A DNA stretch of 32,237 nt from Clostridiales bacterium (GTDB taxonomy: Bacteria; Bacillota; Clostridia; Mahellales; Mahellaceae). The position numbers and the translations under genes were made by a program. The stretch covers positions 1 through 32,237 of the forward strand of contig JASGMM010000020.1 of NCBI GenBank assembly GCA_030156435.1. Direction: 5' to 3'. How positions within the stretch are numbered: position 1 is the first letter of the stretch; every line of letters starts with the position of its first letter. The notes beneath the pieces were generated by a model, which searched no databases, had not been told where the DNA came from, and worked only from the letters and a program-made list of their open reading frames with translations. This document shows, in pieces, positions 1 through 9,092 of the stretch.

Positions 1-162
1 ATGATGAACCATATTAATTCATATGGGAGAAGGAAACTGAACGATAGGTCACCATACCTTATGTTCAGTTTCCTTCATGGGATAGACGCTCTTGAGAAGC
101 TAGGAGTGGAACTTATCCCAGCAAATGATATAATCCTCAAACCCACGCTTCTAAAAGCATAA
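1..162 (+). CDS. IS30-family transposase, C-terminal fragment (5' end outside window)
   Basis: An open frame runs from the first base to a TAA at 160-162 and gives 53 residues. The sequence has the features I know from the tail of clostridial IS30-family transposases: INSYGRRKLNDRSPY, then a segment around FSFLHGIDALEKLG, then LIPANDIILKPTLLKA. This is the part just after the DDE catalytic core. The rest of the gene lies left of the window, so I cannot tell whether the element is intact. It marks a mobile-element boundary about 0.6 kb upstream of the BREX operon. The family assignment rests on recalled motif similarity, not on a search. Confidence 0.72.
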   Translation: MMNHINSYGRRKLNDRSPYLMFSFLHGIDALEKLGVELIPANDIILKPTLLKA

Positions 163-754
163 ATCCAAGAGCAGGCACCGCGTTAGATGTCACAAGTACC
201 AATATATCGGCATTCTAAAAAGGTGGAAATAACATTTAGAAAAATTCTTGTTATTGCTTACTTTTTATTTCCTATACTCTAAAAACAGGCAGAACCTGCT
301 TATTTCACTTATAATTATATCACATTTACCATAAAACAATGACGAAAATAGTTAAAGTTAAACAATTAAAGTTTTTTGGAAATTATTTTTTCTCTCTGTT
401 AGTGGAACTTACTTCTACAAAGTGGACTTTACTTTTTCATTTCACCCTTGCAATATTAGGGGTAAAACAGAAACATAGAATACATACGAACTGAAGATCA
501 CGTGTTAATACATCTAGAGCAGGTAGAAGGCTGACAATATGGGTATGTTTACCTGCAAACCGGGTATCTTCTTTAGCATCTGTCTTCACATCCATGCTTA
601 TACCAACTTTAAAGATGCTGCCATATCATGCTTTACAGAATGTTCTACATGTGATATTCTTTTGATTGTATAAATATATCTTTATACTTGCTAAGTATGA
701 AATAGGCATTTACATATTAAGATGCATTTAATGACACAAGAGGAGAAGTATATC
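163..754. other. Intergenic DNA between IS30 fragment and BREX operon
   Basis: No convincing gene is visible in about 590 bp. The first 250 bp is AT-rich and probably includes the right end of the upstream IS30 element, but I could not fix its terminal inverted repeat without the left end. On the minus strand, about 440-600 holds a 52-codon open stretch (from ATG near 595) with stops around it. It may be a decayed gene fragment, but I do not recognise it. The BREX promoter should lie in the last 100 bp. Confidence 0.5.
684..698. promoter_or_regulatory. Palindrome upstream of brxA, possible operator
   Basis: ATACTT-GCT-AAGTAT is a perfect 6-bp inverted repeat with a 3-bp centre. It lies 56 bp upstream of the chosen brxA start and just downstream of AT-rich promoter-like DNA (TTGATT near 662). 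The position fits an operator near the transcription start of the BREX operon. No BrxR/WYL-type regulator is encoded in the window, so any cognate factor is unknown. A 6-bp dyad can also arise by chance in AT-rich DNA. Confidence 0.25.
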
Positions 755-1348
755 ATGGAATATAGCGCGGGCATGGTTTCGTGCCTGTTTTGGTTCAATG
801 AAACGCGCAAGACTGCCGAGCTTTTGATGGCAGGCAAAAGCAGAGATGAAATTAAAGAACTTGCTCTAAAGGAAAATATATATCAAGCGAGGTCGGAGGA
901 TAGAAAGCGGCGCATATTCGGCGTGGCTATGAAACGGCTCGACAGCCTGCCGCGCGATGTCATAGCCGCTATTGCCGGGTGGGATGCTGGCGCGGCCAAG
1001 CTACTTGTGCTCATAAGCATAATGAAAACCGATCTTATGTTTTTTGAATTTATGTATGAAGTGTTCAGGCAAGCTGTGATGTTAGGCGAAAAGGAACTGA
1101 GCAGCAGGGCGATCGATGCTTTTTTTGATGAAAAAAGAGCGCAGAGCCAGGAGGTGGCGGGTTGGTCGCAAGTGGCCATAGAGAAGCTTAAACAAACCTA
1201 CGCGAAGATATTGGCAGAAGCCGGCCTATTGAGTATCTCAAAAAATAAGAAGGAGATAATCACGCCGCCTATCGATCACAGGCTGCGCGAGTTGGCTGAT
1301 AAAAATGGCTTAAAACCGTATCTAGACGTAATTACAGGGGAGATTTGA
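755..1348 (+). CDS. brxA: BrxA, BREX DUF1819-family protein
   Basis: First gene of the BREX operon, about 197 aa. BrxA (DUF1819) is a small, mostly helical, DNA-binding BREX component. The N-terminus MEYSAGMVSCLFWFNETRK and the following KSRDEIKELALKENI segment are typical of the family. The frame is open from 722, but the ATG at 755 is preceded at 740-745 by GAGGAG with a 9-nt gap and begins at the conserved YSAG block, so I prefer it over 722 or 731. The gene ends 2 nt before the brxB ATG, which suggests coupled translation. In studied BREX type 1 systems BrxA is not always essential for protection. Family assignment is supported by position at the head of a complete brxA-B-C-pglX-pglZ-brxL set. 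Confidence 0.88.
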   Translation: MEYSAGMVSCLFWFNETRKTAELLMAGKSRDEIKELALKENIYQARSEDRKRRIFGVAMKRLDSLPRDVIAAIAGWDAGAAKLLVLISIMKTDLMFFEFMYEVFRQAVMLGEKELSSRAIDAFFDEKRAQSQEVAGWSQVAIEKLKQTYAKILAEAGLLSISKNKKEIITPPIDHRLRELADKNGLKPYLDVITGEI

Positions 1349-1350
1349 AC

Positions 1351-1926
1351 ATGGATGACATAGCCGAGAGGCTTTCTAAGATAGAAGAAAGAATAACCGA
1401 TGAAAGTTTCCTTAAAAACAAAGGCCTTGGCAATGAGGTGGGCTATTATATATTCGATTACCCACCGGAGTATGAGCTGGATGTGCGTGAGTATGTCGCT
1501 TATCTGAAGGATAAGATAAACAGGTCTGATATGGGTGTAAAGATAGTGGAATTCGATCTTTATGACATTGTCATAGATATGCTCAAAGAGCGGAATTATT
1601 TGGAGAAATGCTTTGAATTTGAAAAAACAAAGGGCATCGATTATGCTTTTGAGGCCATAATGAAGATGCTCAGGCTGACCAGCCCGTCGAACCTGCTCGT
1701 GAATCATATTGTGGCCAATACGCCTCCTCGATCGGTAGTGTTTATAACAGGCGTCGGCAAATGCTATCCGTTTGTACGATCTCATAATGTCCTTAATAAC
1801 CTTCATCAGGTATTGGACAGCGTGCCTGTCGTGATGTTTTTCCCAGGCAAATATTCGGGGCAAGATCTGCGGCTGTTTGGCACTATAAAAGATGATAACT
1901 ATTACAGAGCTTTTAAACTGGTATGA
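1351..1926 (+). CDS. brxB: BrxB, BREX DUF1788-family protein
   Basis: Second BREX gene, 191 aa, the usual BrxB (DUF1788) length of about 190-200 residues. Recognisable family features are the RLSKIEERITDESFL opening, the FDYPPEYELDVRE segment, and the late block VVFITGVGKCYPFVRSHNVL followed by PVVMFFPGKYSGQDLRLF. The frame extends 6 nt upstream to a TTG, but the ATG at 1351 has a GGGGAG ribosome site 8 nt before it. BrxB has no known enzymatic activity. In type 1 systems it is required for both PglX methylation and phage exclusion, probably as part of a complex with BrxC, PglX and PglZ. A 30-bp gap with GGAGG separates it from brxC. Confidence 0.9.
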   Translation: MDDIAERLSKIEERITDESFLKNKGLGNEVGYYIFDYPPEYELDVREYVAYLKDKINRSDMGVKIVEFDLYDIVIDMLKERNYLEKCFEFEKTKGIDYAFEAIMKMLRLTSPSNLLVNHIVANTPPRSVVFITGVGKCYPFVRSHNVLNNLHQVLDSVPVVMFFPGKYSGQDLRLFGTIKDDNYYRAFKLV

Positions 1927-1956
1927 ATAATATGCTACTATCATGGAGGGATTTCA

Positions 1957-4900
1957 ATGCGCATTGCTGATATGTTCGTAAAACCCATCGACAGGGATAT
2001 AAAGGGTGTCATAAAAGTAGGCCAGAGCGATGAACAAAACGTTTACCAAGAACTCGACGAATATGTGGTTACTAAAGAGATGGCCAAACATTTCAGGGAT
2101 TTCTTTGAGAGCTATAACAAAAGCATAGGCGGCTATACCGATAAAATGGGCGTGTGGATTTCCGGCTTTTTCGGAAGCGGTAAATCGCATTTCCTCAAAA
2201 TACTCTCTTATTTGCTGGAAAATAGGGAAGTAAAGGGCAAAAAAGCCATTGACTTTTTCATAGATGACCACAAACTCGATGACCCCATGGTCATAGCCAA
2301 TATACAACGCGCGGCCAGCGTGCCCACCGACGTTATTTTATTTAACATAGATTCTAAGAGCGAGGCCGATGCCAAGTCAAACAAGGATGCCGTATTAGAC
2401 GTTTTCGTCAAGGTATTCAACGAAAAGCTCGGCTTTTGTGCCTCTTTGCCCTTTTTAGCAGAGCTAGAGCGCAAGCTCGTCGAAGAGGGATTGTACGATA
2501 GCTTTAAGCAAAAGTTTGCAGAGATAGAAGGGCGTGAGTGGGATGATGCTCGCGATGACTTCTATTTTATACAAGATGAAGTGGTGGAAGCACTGTCCTC
2601 AATAGACTTTATGAGCAAAGAGGCCGCCAGAAATTGGTGCGAGAAGGCCGAAGGCTCGTATACCATGACGCCTGAGAAATTCGCCGATTTAGTGCGCGAG
2701 TATTGCGAAAGCATGGGAAACGACCAACACGTTGTATTCCTCGCTGACGAGATGGGCCAGTATATTGCCGATGACACCCGCATGATGCTCAATTTGCAGA
2801 CCATTGTCGAAGATCTGGGGACGGCCTGCGGCGGCAAGGCGTGGGTTGTAGTGACCAGCCAGCAGGATATAGATGCTTTGACAAACGTAAAAGGAAATGA
2901 CTTTTCCAAAATTCAGGGCAGGTTTGATACCAGGCTGGCGCTTTCTAGCTCTAACGTGGACGAGGTCATACGAAAGAGAATATTGGCCAAGAACCAAACG
3001 GCATTGGACACCTTAAGGCTGTTATATGACCAAAAAGAGGCTGTTATAAAGAACATTTTGACATTTACTGACGAGATAGAGAAGAAGCTTTTCAGCGGCA
3101 GGGATGAATTCGCAGAGGTTTACCCCTTCATTCCTTATCAATTCAATCTGCTAGGCAATGTGCTAACGGCCATAAGGACACACGGCGCTTCGGGCAAGCA
3201 CTTAGCCGAGGGCGAGCGCTCTATGCTGGCGCTGTTTAAAGAATCGACCATGCGCTTTATGAATGAGCAAGAGGGTGTACTCATTCCGTTTAATGTATTT
3301 TATGATGCGCTGGATAATTTCATAGATCACACGCACAGGATTGTCATAAAACAGGCTGAGGATAACAGCCGGCTTGAGCCGTTTGATGTAGAGCTGCTCA
3401 AGGTACTGTTTATGATAAAATACGTAAAAGAGATAAAAGCCAATGTTGAGAATCTGACGACCCTCATGGTATCGCACATTGACGAGGATCGCATAACGCT
3501 CAAAAAGCAGGTGGAAGGATCGCTGGCCCGTCTGGTATCGCAGACGCTGGTACAAAAAAACGGCGATACCTATATGTTTTTGACAAACGAAGAGCAGGAG
3601 ATAAACAGGGCCATACAGAACGAGGTGGTGGACCCAGGTGAGATAATAAAAGAGGTTTGGAGTATAGTATTCGGGGATATAATAAAGGATGTTAAGTACC
3701 GTTACAGCGCGCGCTATAACTTCCCTTACAATCAAATGGTGGATGGCGTGTACTTTAAAACCGACCCTTCGGCTGAGATAAGCGTTAACATCATAACGCC
3801 TTATAACGAGATAAGCGACAACGATGCGGCGCTCAGGATGCTGTCCGTGCGCGAAAGCTGTGTTATCGTGGCTTTGCCACCAGATACCTCCTTTTTAGAA
3901 GAGATAAGCGACATGCTTAAGATTGAAAAATTTCTCATGCACCAAGGGAGCTCGCTGAGCGGATCATTTGAAAGCATAAAGAGGGCTAAAGGCGATGAAC
4001 GCTTGGAGAAAAGGCAACGCGTCCGCATATTTATTGAAGAAGCGGTCAAAAATGCCGATATCTATGTTAGAGGCGATAAGATAAACACAGCGTCAAAAGA
4101 TGCGGCAAATCGCATTAACGAGGCATTGGGCAAGCTCGTGAATAGCGTCTATAACAAGCTTAGCTATATGGAAACCGAGCCTGACGACTCAGACATAAGA
4201 AGCATACTGAAATTACCGGACGGGCAAATAATGATGAATATTAACAGCGGCAGCATACGCAATAAACAAGCGCTCGATGACGTGCTGAGAGCCGTTGAGC
4301 TAAATGCAATGCATCATATGAAAACGCCCATGAAGTCCATAATGGATACATTTTCCAAAGCGCCTTACGGTTTCGTGGATAAGGATATACAATACTTGGT
4401 GGCTGTTTTATTCAGACAGGGCAAAATAGCGCTAATATTAAACGGCAAGAATATATCGCTTCTGGATACGGACGCTGACGAAATTTTAAAGTATATAATC
4501 AGGCGCGAATATATGGATAAACTTCTCATAGAAAAACGCGTTAGGGCCAGCGCCGCGCAGATAAAATCGGCTAAAGAAGTCATGAAAGAGCTGTTTTCAA
4601 TGCCGATTGTCAGCGATGAAGACGATGCCCTTATAAAAGCCTTTAAAGAAAGAGCCAAAAACAAGATAGCCGACATAGATGAGTACCTTGTGGAATACAG
4701 GGTGGACGATCGTTTGCCGGGCAAAAATGTATTGGAAAAGGCCAAGAGGCTTTTGGAAACTACCATAGATATAGATAATCCTGCGGAATTTTTTAATTAC
4801 GTGGATGAACATAAAGATGATTTGTTTGATATCGCTGAGAGTATAACGCCGATTTTCTCATTCTTCAACGGCGAGCAGAGAAAGATATTTGATAAGGCCT

Positions 4901-5529
4901 TAAACCACATGAATATTTATAATAATAGTAAAAGCTATGTAACAGATAGAGATGTTATGGACATTGCGGAAGAGATAAGGCGCATAGTGGTTATGACTGA
5001 GCCGTATAGTCAGATATTTAGGCTGCCGGATTTGATAAAAAGATTTGATGAGTTATATCTGGGTATTTTGGAGAAAGAGGCCGAGCCGATGCGCAGCGTT
5101 ATTGAAGAAGATCGAAAGTACGTACTGAGCAAACTCGATGAGCCGGCCCTTGCCGATGAGTTCAAAAATAAATTTATAAATGCTTTTGCAGAGCTGACTG
5201 CTAAGCTAGAGAAAGCCAATGACATAGCCTCAGTGAGGAACATAGGCCATGAGAGCGAAGCGCTAAAGAAACGCTGTCTGGATGAAATTGCCCAATATAG
5301 AAAGTATTTAAACGATTTATATAAGAAGGAAAATGGTGGTCCGGCTAAGGTTGCTGATCCTCCTGCGCCACCGGCTGCGAAGGAGATGAAGACCATAAGT
5401 ATAGAGGATATCGTGAGCAGGAATATAACAATAGAGAATAAAGATGATTTAGAAAGATTTATAAGCTCGCTCAAAAACAAGCTGCTTGAAGAATTAAGCG
5501 ACGGCGTTGTGATAAACTTGCTTATATAG
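1957..5529 (+). CDS. brxC: BrxC (PglY-like), BREX P-loop ATPase
   Basis: Protein of 1190 aa, the usual size for BrxC. The ATPase domain is N-terminal: Walker A GFFGSGKS at residues 70-77, Walker B with D264-E265 in VVFLADEMGQ, and a sensor-like VVVTSQQD near 299-306. Long helical regions follow, then a Pro/Ala-rich hinge near residues 1126-1143 and a short C-terminal tail. The N-terminal opening (IADMFVKPIDRDIKGVIKV) is characteristic of the family. BrxC is a core component needed for both host DNA methylation and phage exclusion, most likely as an ATP-driven assembly on DNA. ATG at 1957 has a GGAGG site 8 nt upstream. It is followed 19 nt later by pglX in the same operon. Confidence 0.95.
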   Translation: MRIADMFVKPIDRDIKGVIKVGQSDEQNVYQELDEYVVTKEMAKHFRDFFESYNKSIGGYTDKMGVWISGFFGSGKSHFLKILSYLLENREVKGKKAIDFFIDDHKLDDPMVIANIQRAASVPTDVILFNIDSKSEADAKSNKDAVLDVFVKVFNEKLGFCASLPFLAELERKLVEEGLYDSFKQKFAEIEGREWDDARDDFYFIQDEVVEALSSIDFMSKEAARNWCEKAEGSYTMTPEKFADLVREYCESMGNDQHVVFLADEMGQYIADDTRMMLNLQTIVEDLGTACGGKAWVVVTSQQDIDALTNVKGNDFSKIQGRFDTRLALSSSNVDEVIRKRILAKNQTALDTLRLLYDQKEAVIKNILTFTDEIEKKLFSGRDEFAEVYPFIPYQFNLLGNVLTAIRTHGASGKHLAEGERSMLALFKESTMRFMNEQEGVLIPFNVFYDALDNFIDHTHRIVIKQAEDNSRLEPFDVELLKVLFMIKYVKEIKANVENLTTLMVSHIDEDRITLKKQVEGSLARLVSQTLVQKNGDTYMFLTNEEQEINRAIQNEVVDPGEIIKEVWSIVFGDIIKDVKYRYSARYNFPYNQMVDGVYFKTDPSAEISVNIITPYNEISDNDAALRMLSVRESCVIVALPPDTSFLEEISDMLKIEKFLMHQGSSLSGSFESIKRAKGDERLEKRQRVRIFIEEAVKNADIYVRGDKINTASKDAANRINEALGKLVNSVYNKLSYMETEPDDSDIRSILKLPDGQIMMNINSGSIRNKQALDDVLRAVELNAMHHMKTPMKSIMDTFSKAPYGFVDKDIQYLVAVLFRQGKIALILNGKNISLLDTDADEILKYIIRREYMDKLLIEKRVRASAAQIKSAKEVMKELFSMPIVSDEDDALIKAFKERAKNKIADIDEYLVEYRVDDRLPGKNVLEKAKRLLETTIDIDNPAEFFNYVDEHKDDLFDIAESITPIFSFFNGEQRKIFDKALNHMNIYNNSKSYVTDRDVMDIAEEIRRIVVMTEPYSQIFRLPDLIKRFDELYLGILEKEAEPMRSVIEEDRKYVLSKLDEPALADEFKNKFINAFAELTAKLEKANDIASVRNIGHESEALKKRCLDEIAQYRKYLNDLYKKENGGPAKVADPPAPPAAKEMKTISIEDIVSRNITIENKDDLERFISSLKNKLLEELSDGVVINLLI

Positions 5530-5548
5530 GGGATGGTAAGAAAAGCAT

Positions 5549-8500
5549 ATGATTAACAAAGCAGAAGTGAAGAAATTCGCAGTAGAGGCGAGAAGAAAGC
5601 TTTTATCATCGGTTAAGGCTAAAGCGGGCCTTATAGGCGTAACCGAAAATGGCATAGCCGAGCCCACAACTAAAGGGCAAGGCTATGCTGTCTACCCTAC
5701 TGACGCTGGCATAGAAACCACGCTTGCGGGAAAACAACTGGAACAAAGGGCCAATTTGGTAAAGCGCATAAATGAAATAGCGGGCGGCGACAAAGCGGAG
5801 TATAAAAGGGCTTATGAGAGCGTTATGGAAGAAGCCGCTTACACGTGGTTTAACCGGATAATAGCGGTGCGGTTTATGGAGATAAACGGTTATCTTCCAT
5901 CGGGAATACGCGTGCTCTCCAGCGAAGCGAAGGATAAGATAGAGCCTGATATCGTGACGCTAGCGCCCGACATAGATCTGCCGCTTTCGCCGCAGGAAAT
6001 AGATGAGATAATATCGCTCAAAGCCGCAAACAAATTGGATGAGCTCTTTCGCATGCTTTTTATAAAGCAATGCAATGAGCTGGGCAAATTATTGCCCGGG
6101 CTTTTTGAAAATACGTCATTATATGACAGGGATTATACAGAGATACTGCTCGATATATCATACACCAATGAGGACGGCGTTATACGCAGCCTGCTAGAAC
6201 TTGATGAGAGCTATTTCCTCGATCAGGTGGAGATTATAGGCTGGATGTATCAATATTATATATCCGAAAAGCACGATGAGGTAATAGACATATACGGTGC
6301 CACTGCTGTAAAAAAGGAAGATGTGCCAGCTGCAACTCAACTTTTTACGCCTGATTGGATCGTGCACTATATGATCGACAACTCATTGGGGAGATATTGG
6401 ATGGAACGACATCCCGAGAGCGGATTAGCATCAAAATTAGAATTTTTTATAAATGACCAGATAATGAGTGTTAATGAGAAAACATCGCCTGAGGATATAA
6501 AGGTGCTCGATCCATGCATGGGCAGCGGTCATATACTCGTTTATGCTTTCGACGTGCTTATGCAGATATATGAATCATGCGGGTACACGCAGCGCGATGC
6601 CGCGCGCCTTATAGTTGAGAAGAATCTTTACGGCTTGGATATAGATGACAGAGCATACCAGCTTGCATATTTTGCCGTGATGATGAGAGGCAGGAAGTAT
6701 GACCGGAGGTTTCTTGAAAGAGGGATAACGCCCAACCTGTGTGCTATAAAAGAAAGCGATGGATTGCAGAGGTTCGGAAGCGCTGCCAATAAGTTAAAAA
6801 TTTGCGATCAACATAAAGACACAGCAAACTATTTAATTGATACGTTCAGGGATGCCAAAGAGTATGGGGCGATACTCAACGTTGAGCCTATGGATTACGA
6901 TGGTTTGTTGGAATGTCTGGATGAGATCAGAGCTAACAGCAACTTGGATATCAACTATCAGTCGTGGTTGCGCAATGAATATGATTTGATGCTAGACCTT
7001 ATAAAACAGGCTCAAATCATGTCGCAAAAGTACGATGTAGTGGTGACTAACCCGCCATACTTGAGCAAAATGGATGCTAAATTAAAAGCATTTGTAAATA
7101 AAAATTACAAGGATTATTCGAGAGATCTATTCTCTGTATTTATATATAGGAATTTTGGGTTTTGTAAACAAAACGGATACTGTGCTTTTATGTCACCATT
7201 TGTATGGATGTTTATAAAAACATATGAAGAATTACGCAAATACATTATACGGAATAAAAACATATCGAGCTTAATTCAAATGGAATATTCAGCCTTTGAA
7301 GAGGCTACTGTTCCGTTATGCACCTTTGTCCTGAAAAATGCAAAAGATGACCAAAACGGCATTTATATCAAATTATCGGATTTCAAGGGCGGCATGGAAA
7401 TACAGAAACAAAAAGCACTTGAGGCAATAAGAAATGAAAATTGTGGTTATTATTATAAAGCAAACGCACGAAACTTTGAAAGAATCCCAGGAATGCCTAT
7501 AGCATATTGGGCGACTTATTCTATATTAGCAGTTTTTTCTTATCCTCTTTTATATAAATACACAGTATCAGCGGGGCAAAATGTAACAGGTAATAATGCT
7601 ATTTACCTGCGATATTTTTGGGAAGTAACTAAAAGCAAAGTTGGGCAATACAATAAATGGGTTTTTTATGCTAAAGGTGGAGGCTATAAGAAATGGTTTG
7701 GGAATTTAGTAAATTTAGTTAATTGGATGCCAGAGGCAAGAGAAAGATATGATAGTGTAGTTCGCAAAGAATATTGGTATAAGAAGGGAATAACATGGGG
7801 ATTAGTTACTTCAAGAGTACCGAGCTTTAGAGTATTACCAAAGGGTTCAACTTTTGATAAAGGAGGCTCCTCTATTTTTGTAAAAGATGATAGCAATTTT
7901 AATTATATTTTGGGATTATTGAACAGCAAAGTGTTTTTAGAAATTGTGCAAATATTTAATCCTACTTTGAATTTTCAGATAAAGGATATAAGATCAATGC
8001 CAGTTATATTTTCCGATACCTACAAGCCCCGCATTGATGAGCTTGTTTCACAAAACATAGCTATATCCAAGACTGATTGGGACAGCTTCGAAACATCGTG
8101 GGATTTCAAGAAGCACCCGCTTATAACGTGGAAGACGGATAGCGGGCTGATAAGCGATGCCTTCGACAATTGGGCGGATTTTGCCGAGCGCCAGTTTACG
8201 CAGCTCAAGGCCAATGAAGAAGAGCTAAACCGCATATTCATAGAGATTTACGGCCTGCAGGGCGAGCTAACGCCGGATGTCGAGGACAAGGACGTTACTG
8301 TGCGCAAGGCAGATCTTCAGCGTGATATGCGCAGCTTTATATCGTATGCCGTGGGGTGCATGTTCGGGCGCTACAGCCTGGATGTGGATGGCCTGGCCTA
8401 TGCTGGCGGCGAATGGGATGACAGCAAGTATAAAACCTTCGTTCCTGATAAGGACAACATACTCCCCATAACCGATGAGGAGTATTTCAGCGATGATATA

Positions 8501-9073
8501 GTGGCCCGGTTTGTGGAATTCGTAAAAGCGGCTTACGGTGAGGACACGTTGAGCCAGAACCTTGCCTTTATAGCCTCGGCTCTCGGCAACAAGGGCAGTA
8601 CACCGCGCGAGGTGATACGCAATTACTTTCTCAAGGATTTTTATAAAGACCATGTTAAAATATATAAGAAGCGGCCTATTTACTGGATGTTCGACAGCGG
8701 CAAGGAGAATGCCTTCAAAGCCCTAATATACCTTCACAGGTATGACGAGGATACGGTGGGGCGCGTGCGCGTAGATTATCTGCATAAAGCGCAGGCGGCC
8801 ATAGAGAGCGCCATAGGCCATTGCGACATGGTACTGTCGGGAGATATGGCATCGCCTGCCGACAAGGCCAAAGCGATGAGGCAAAAGGAAAAGCTGGTAA
8901 AACAGCTTGCCGAGACCAGGCTTTACGACCAGGCCATAGCGCATATAGCGCTTCAGAGGATACGTCTGGATTTAGACGACGGCGTGGCAGTAAACTATGC
9001 AAAGTTCCAGGACGTTGAGGTATCCAGCGAGGGCAAAAAACCCATAAAGATCGATTTATTGGCAAAAATTTGA
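5549..9073 (+). CDS. pglX: PglX (BrxX), BREX adenine-specific DNA methyltransferase
   Basis: Protein of 1174 aa, typical of type 1 BREX PglX. The N6-adenine methyltransferase core shows motif I DPCMGSG at residues 321-327 (S-adenosylmethionine binding) and catalytic motif IV NPPY at 501-504. The region after motif IV (about residues 510-830) should hold the target-recognition domain, with the type IIG-like phrase GLLNSKVFLEIVQIFNPTLN. The C-terminal third is a helical domain common to the family. PglX methylates a non-palindromic site in host DNA and marks it as self; it is also needed for phage exclusion. The reading frame is intact, with no homopolymer tract suggesting phase variation. The segment coding for roughly residues 512-820 is markedly AT-rich compared with both ends of the gene. 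The ribosome site (GGGGATGG) is modest. Confidence 0.95.
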   Translation: MINKAEVKKFAVEARRKLLSSVKAKAGLIGVTENGIAEPTTKGQGYAVYPTDAGIETTLAGKQLEQRANLVKRINEIAGGDKAEYKRAYESVMEEAAYTWFNRIIAVRFMEINGYLPSGIRVLSSEAKDKIEPDIVTLAPDIDLPLSPQEIDEIISLKAANKLDELFRMLFIKQCNELGKLLPGLFENTSLYDRDYTEILLDISYTNEDGVIRSLLELDESYFLDQVEIIGWMYQYYISEKHDEVIDIYGATAVKKEDVPAATQLFTPDWIVHYMIDNSLGRYWMERHPESGLASKLEFFINDQIMSVNEKTSPEDIKVLDPCMGSGHILVYAFDVLMQIYESCGYTQRDAARLIVEKNLYGLDIDDRAYQLAYFAVMMRGRKYDRRFLERGITPNLCAIKESDGLQRFGSAANKLKICDQHKDTANYLIDTFRDAKEYGAILNVEPMDYDGLLECLDEIRANSNLDINYQSWLRNEYDLMLDLIKQAQIMSQKYDVVVTNPPYLSKMDAKLKAFVNKNYKDYSRDLFSVFIYRNFGFCKQNGYCAFMSPFVWMFIKTYEELRKYIIRNKNISSLIQMEYSAFEEATVPLCTFVLKNAKDDQNGIYIKLSDFKGGMEIQKQKALEAIRNENCGYYYKANARNFERIPGMPIAYWATYSILAVFSYPLLYKYTVSAGQNVTGNNAIYLRYFWEVTKSKVGQYNKWVFYAKGGGYKKWFGNLVNLVNWMPEARERYDSVVRKEYWYKKGITWGLVTSRVPSFRVLPKGSTFDKGGSSIFVKDDSNFNYILGLLNSKVFLEIVQIFNPTLNFQIKDIRSMPVIFSDTYKPRIDELVSQNIAISKTDWDSFETSWDFKKHPLITWKTDSGLISDAFDNWADFAERQFTQLKANEEELNRIFIEIYGLQGELTPDVEDKDVTVRKADLQRDMRSFISYAVGCMFGRYSLDVDGLAYAGGEWDDSKYKTFVPDKDNILPITDEEYFSDDIVARFVEFVKAAYGEDTLSQNLAFIASALGNKGSTPREVIRNYFLKDFYKDHVKIYKKRPIYWMFDSGKENAFKALIYLHRYDEDTVGRVRVDYLHKAQAAIESAIGHCDMVLSGDMASPADKAKAMRQKEKLVKQLAETRLYDQAIAHIALQRIRLDLDDGVAVNYAKFQDVEVSSEGKKPIKIDLLAKI
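7080..8010 (+). other. AT-rich, compositionally distinct segment of pglX (probable target-recognition region)
   Basis: Base composition drops sharply inside pglX. In hand-counted 60-base blocks, 7501-7560 and 7861-7920 each have 16 G+C, while 6481-6540 and 8581-8640 each have 30. Codon use also changes, with many AAA, ATT, TTA and TTT codons. The boundaries (about 7080 and 8010) are estimated by eye. The segment begins just after catalytic motif NPPY and covers the part expected to read the DNA target, so a horizontal replacement of the specificity region is the likely explanation. Confidence 0.6.
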
Positions 9074-9092
9074 ACGGGAACGGGTGTGACTG

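Noticed and set aside
29-76. Perfect 14-bp inverted repeat (GAAGGAAACTGAAC / GTTCAGTTTCCTTC) with 20-nt loop
   Set aside because: It lies inside the coding part of the IS30 transposase fragment, so a terminator or attachment site is unlikely; the stem may be fortuitous or a mobile-element structure.
1276-1944. Long minus-strand frame of 222 codons opposite brxA/brxB
   Set aside because: It is a shadow of brxB and the end of brxA, without ribosome site or recognisable protein features.
3202-3735. Minus-strand frame of 177 codons opposite brxC
   Set aside because: Shadow frame caused by brxC codon bias; composition (many Tyr, His, Leu) is typical of antisense translation.
5549-9073. Phase-variable homopolymer tract in pglX
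   Set aside because: No run of G or C of eight or more and no short tandem repeat was found in the gene; the frame is open throughout.
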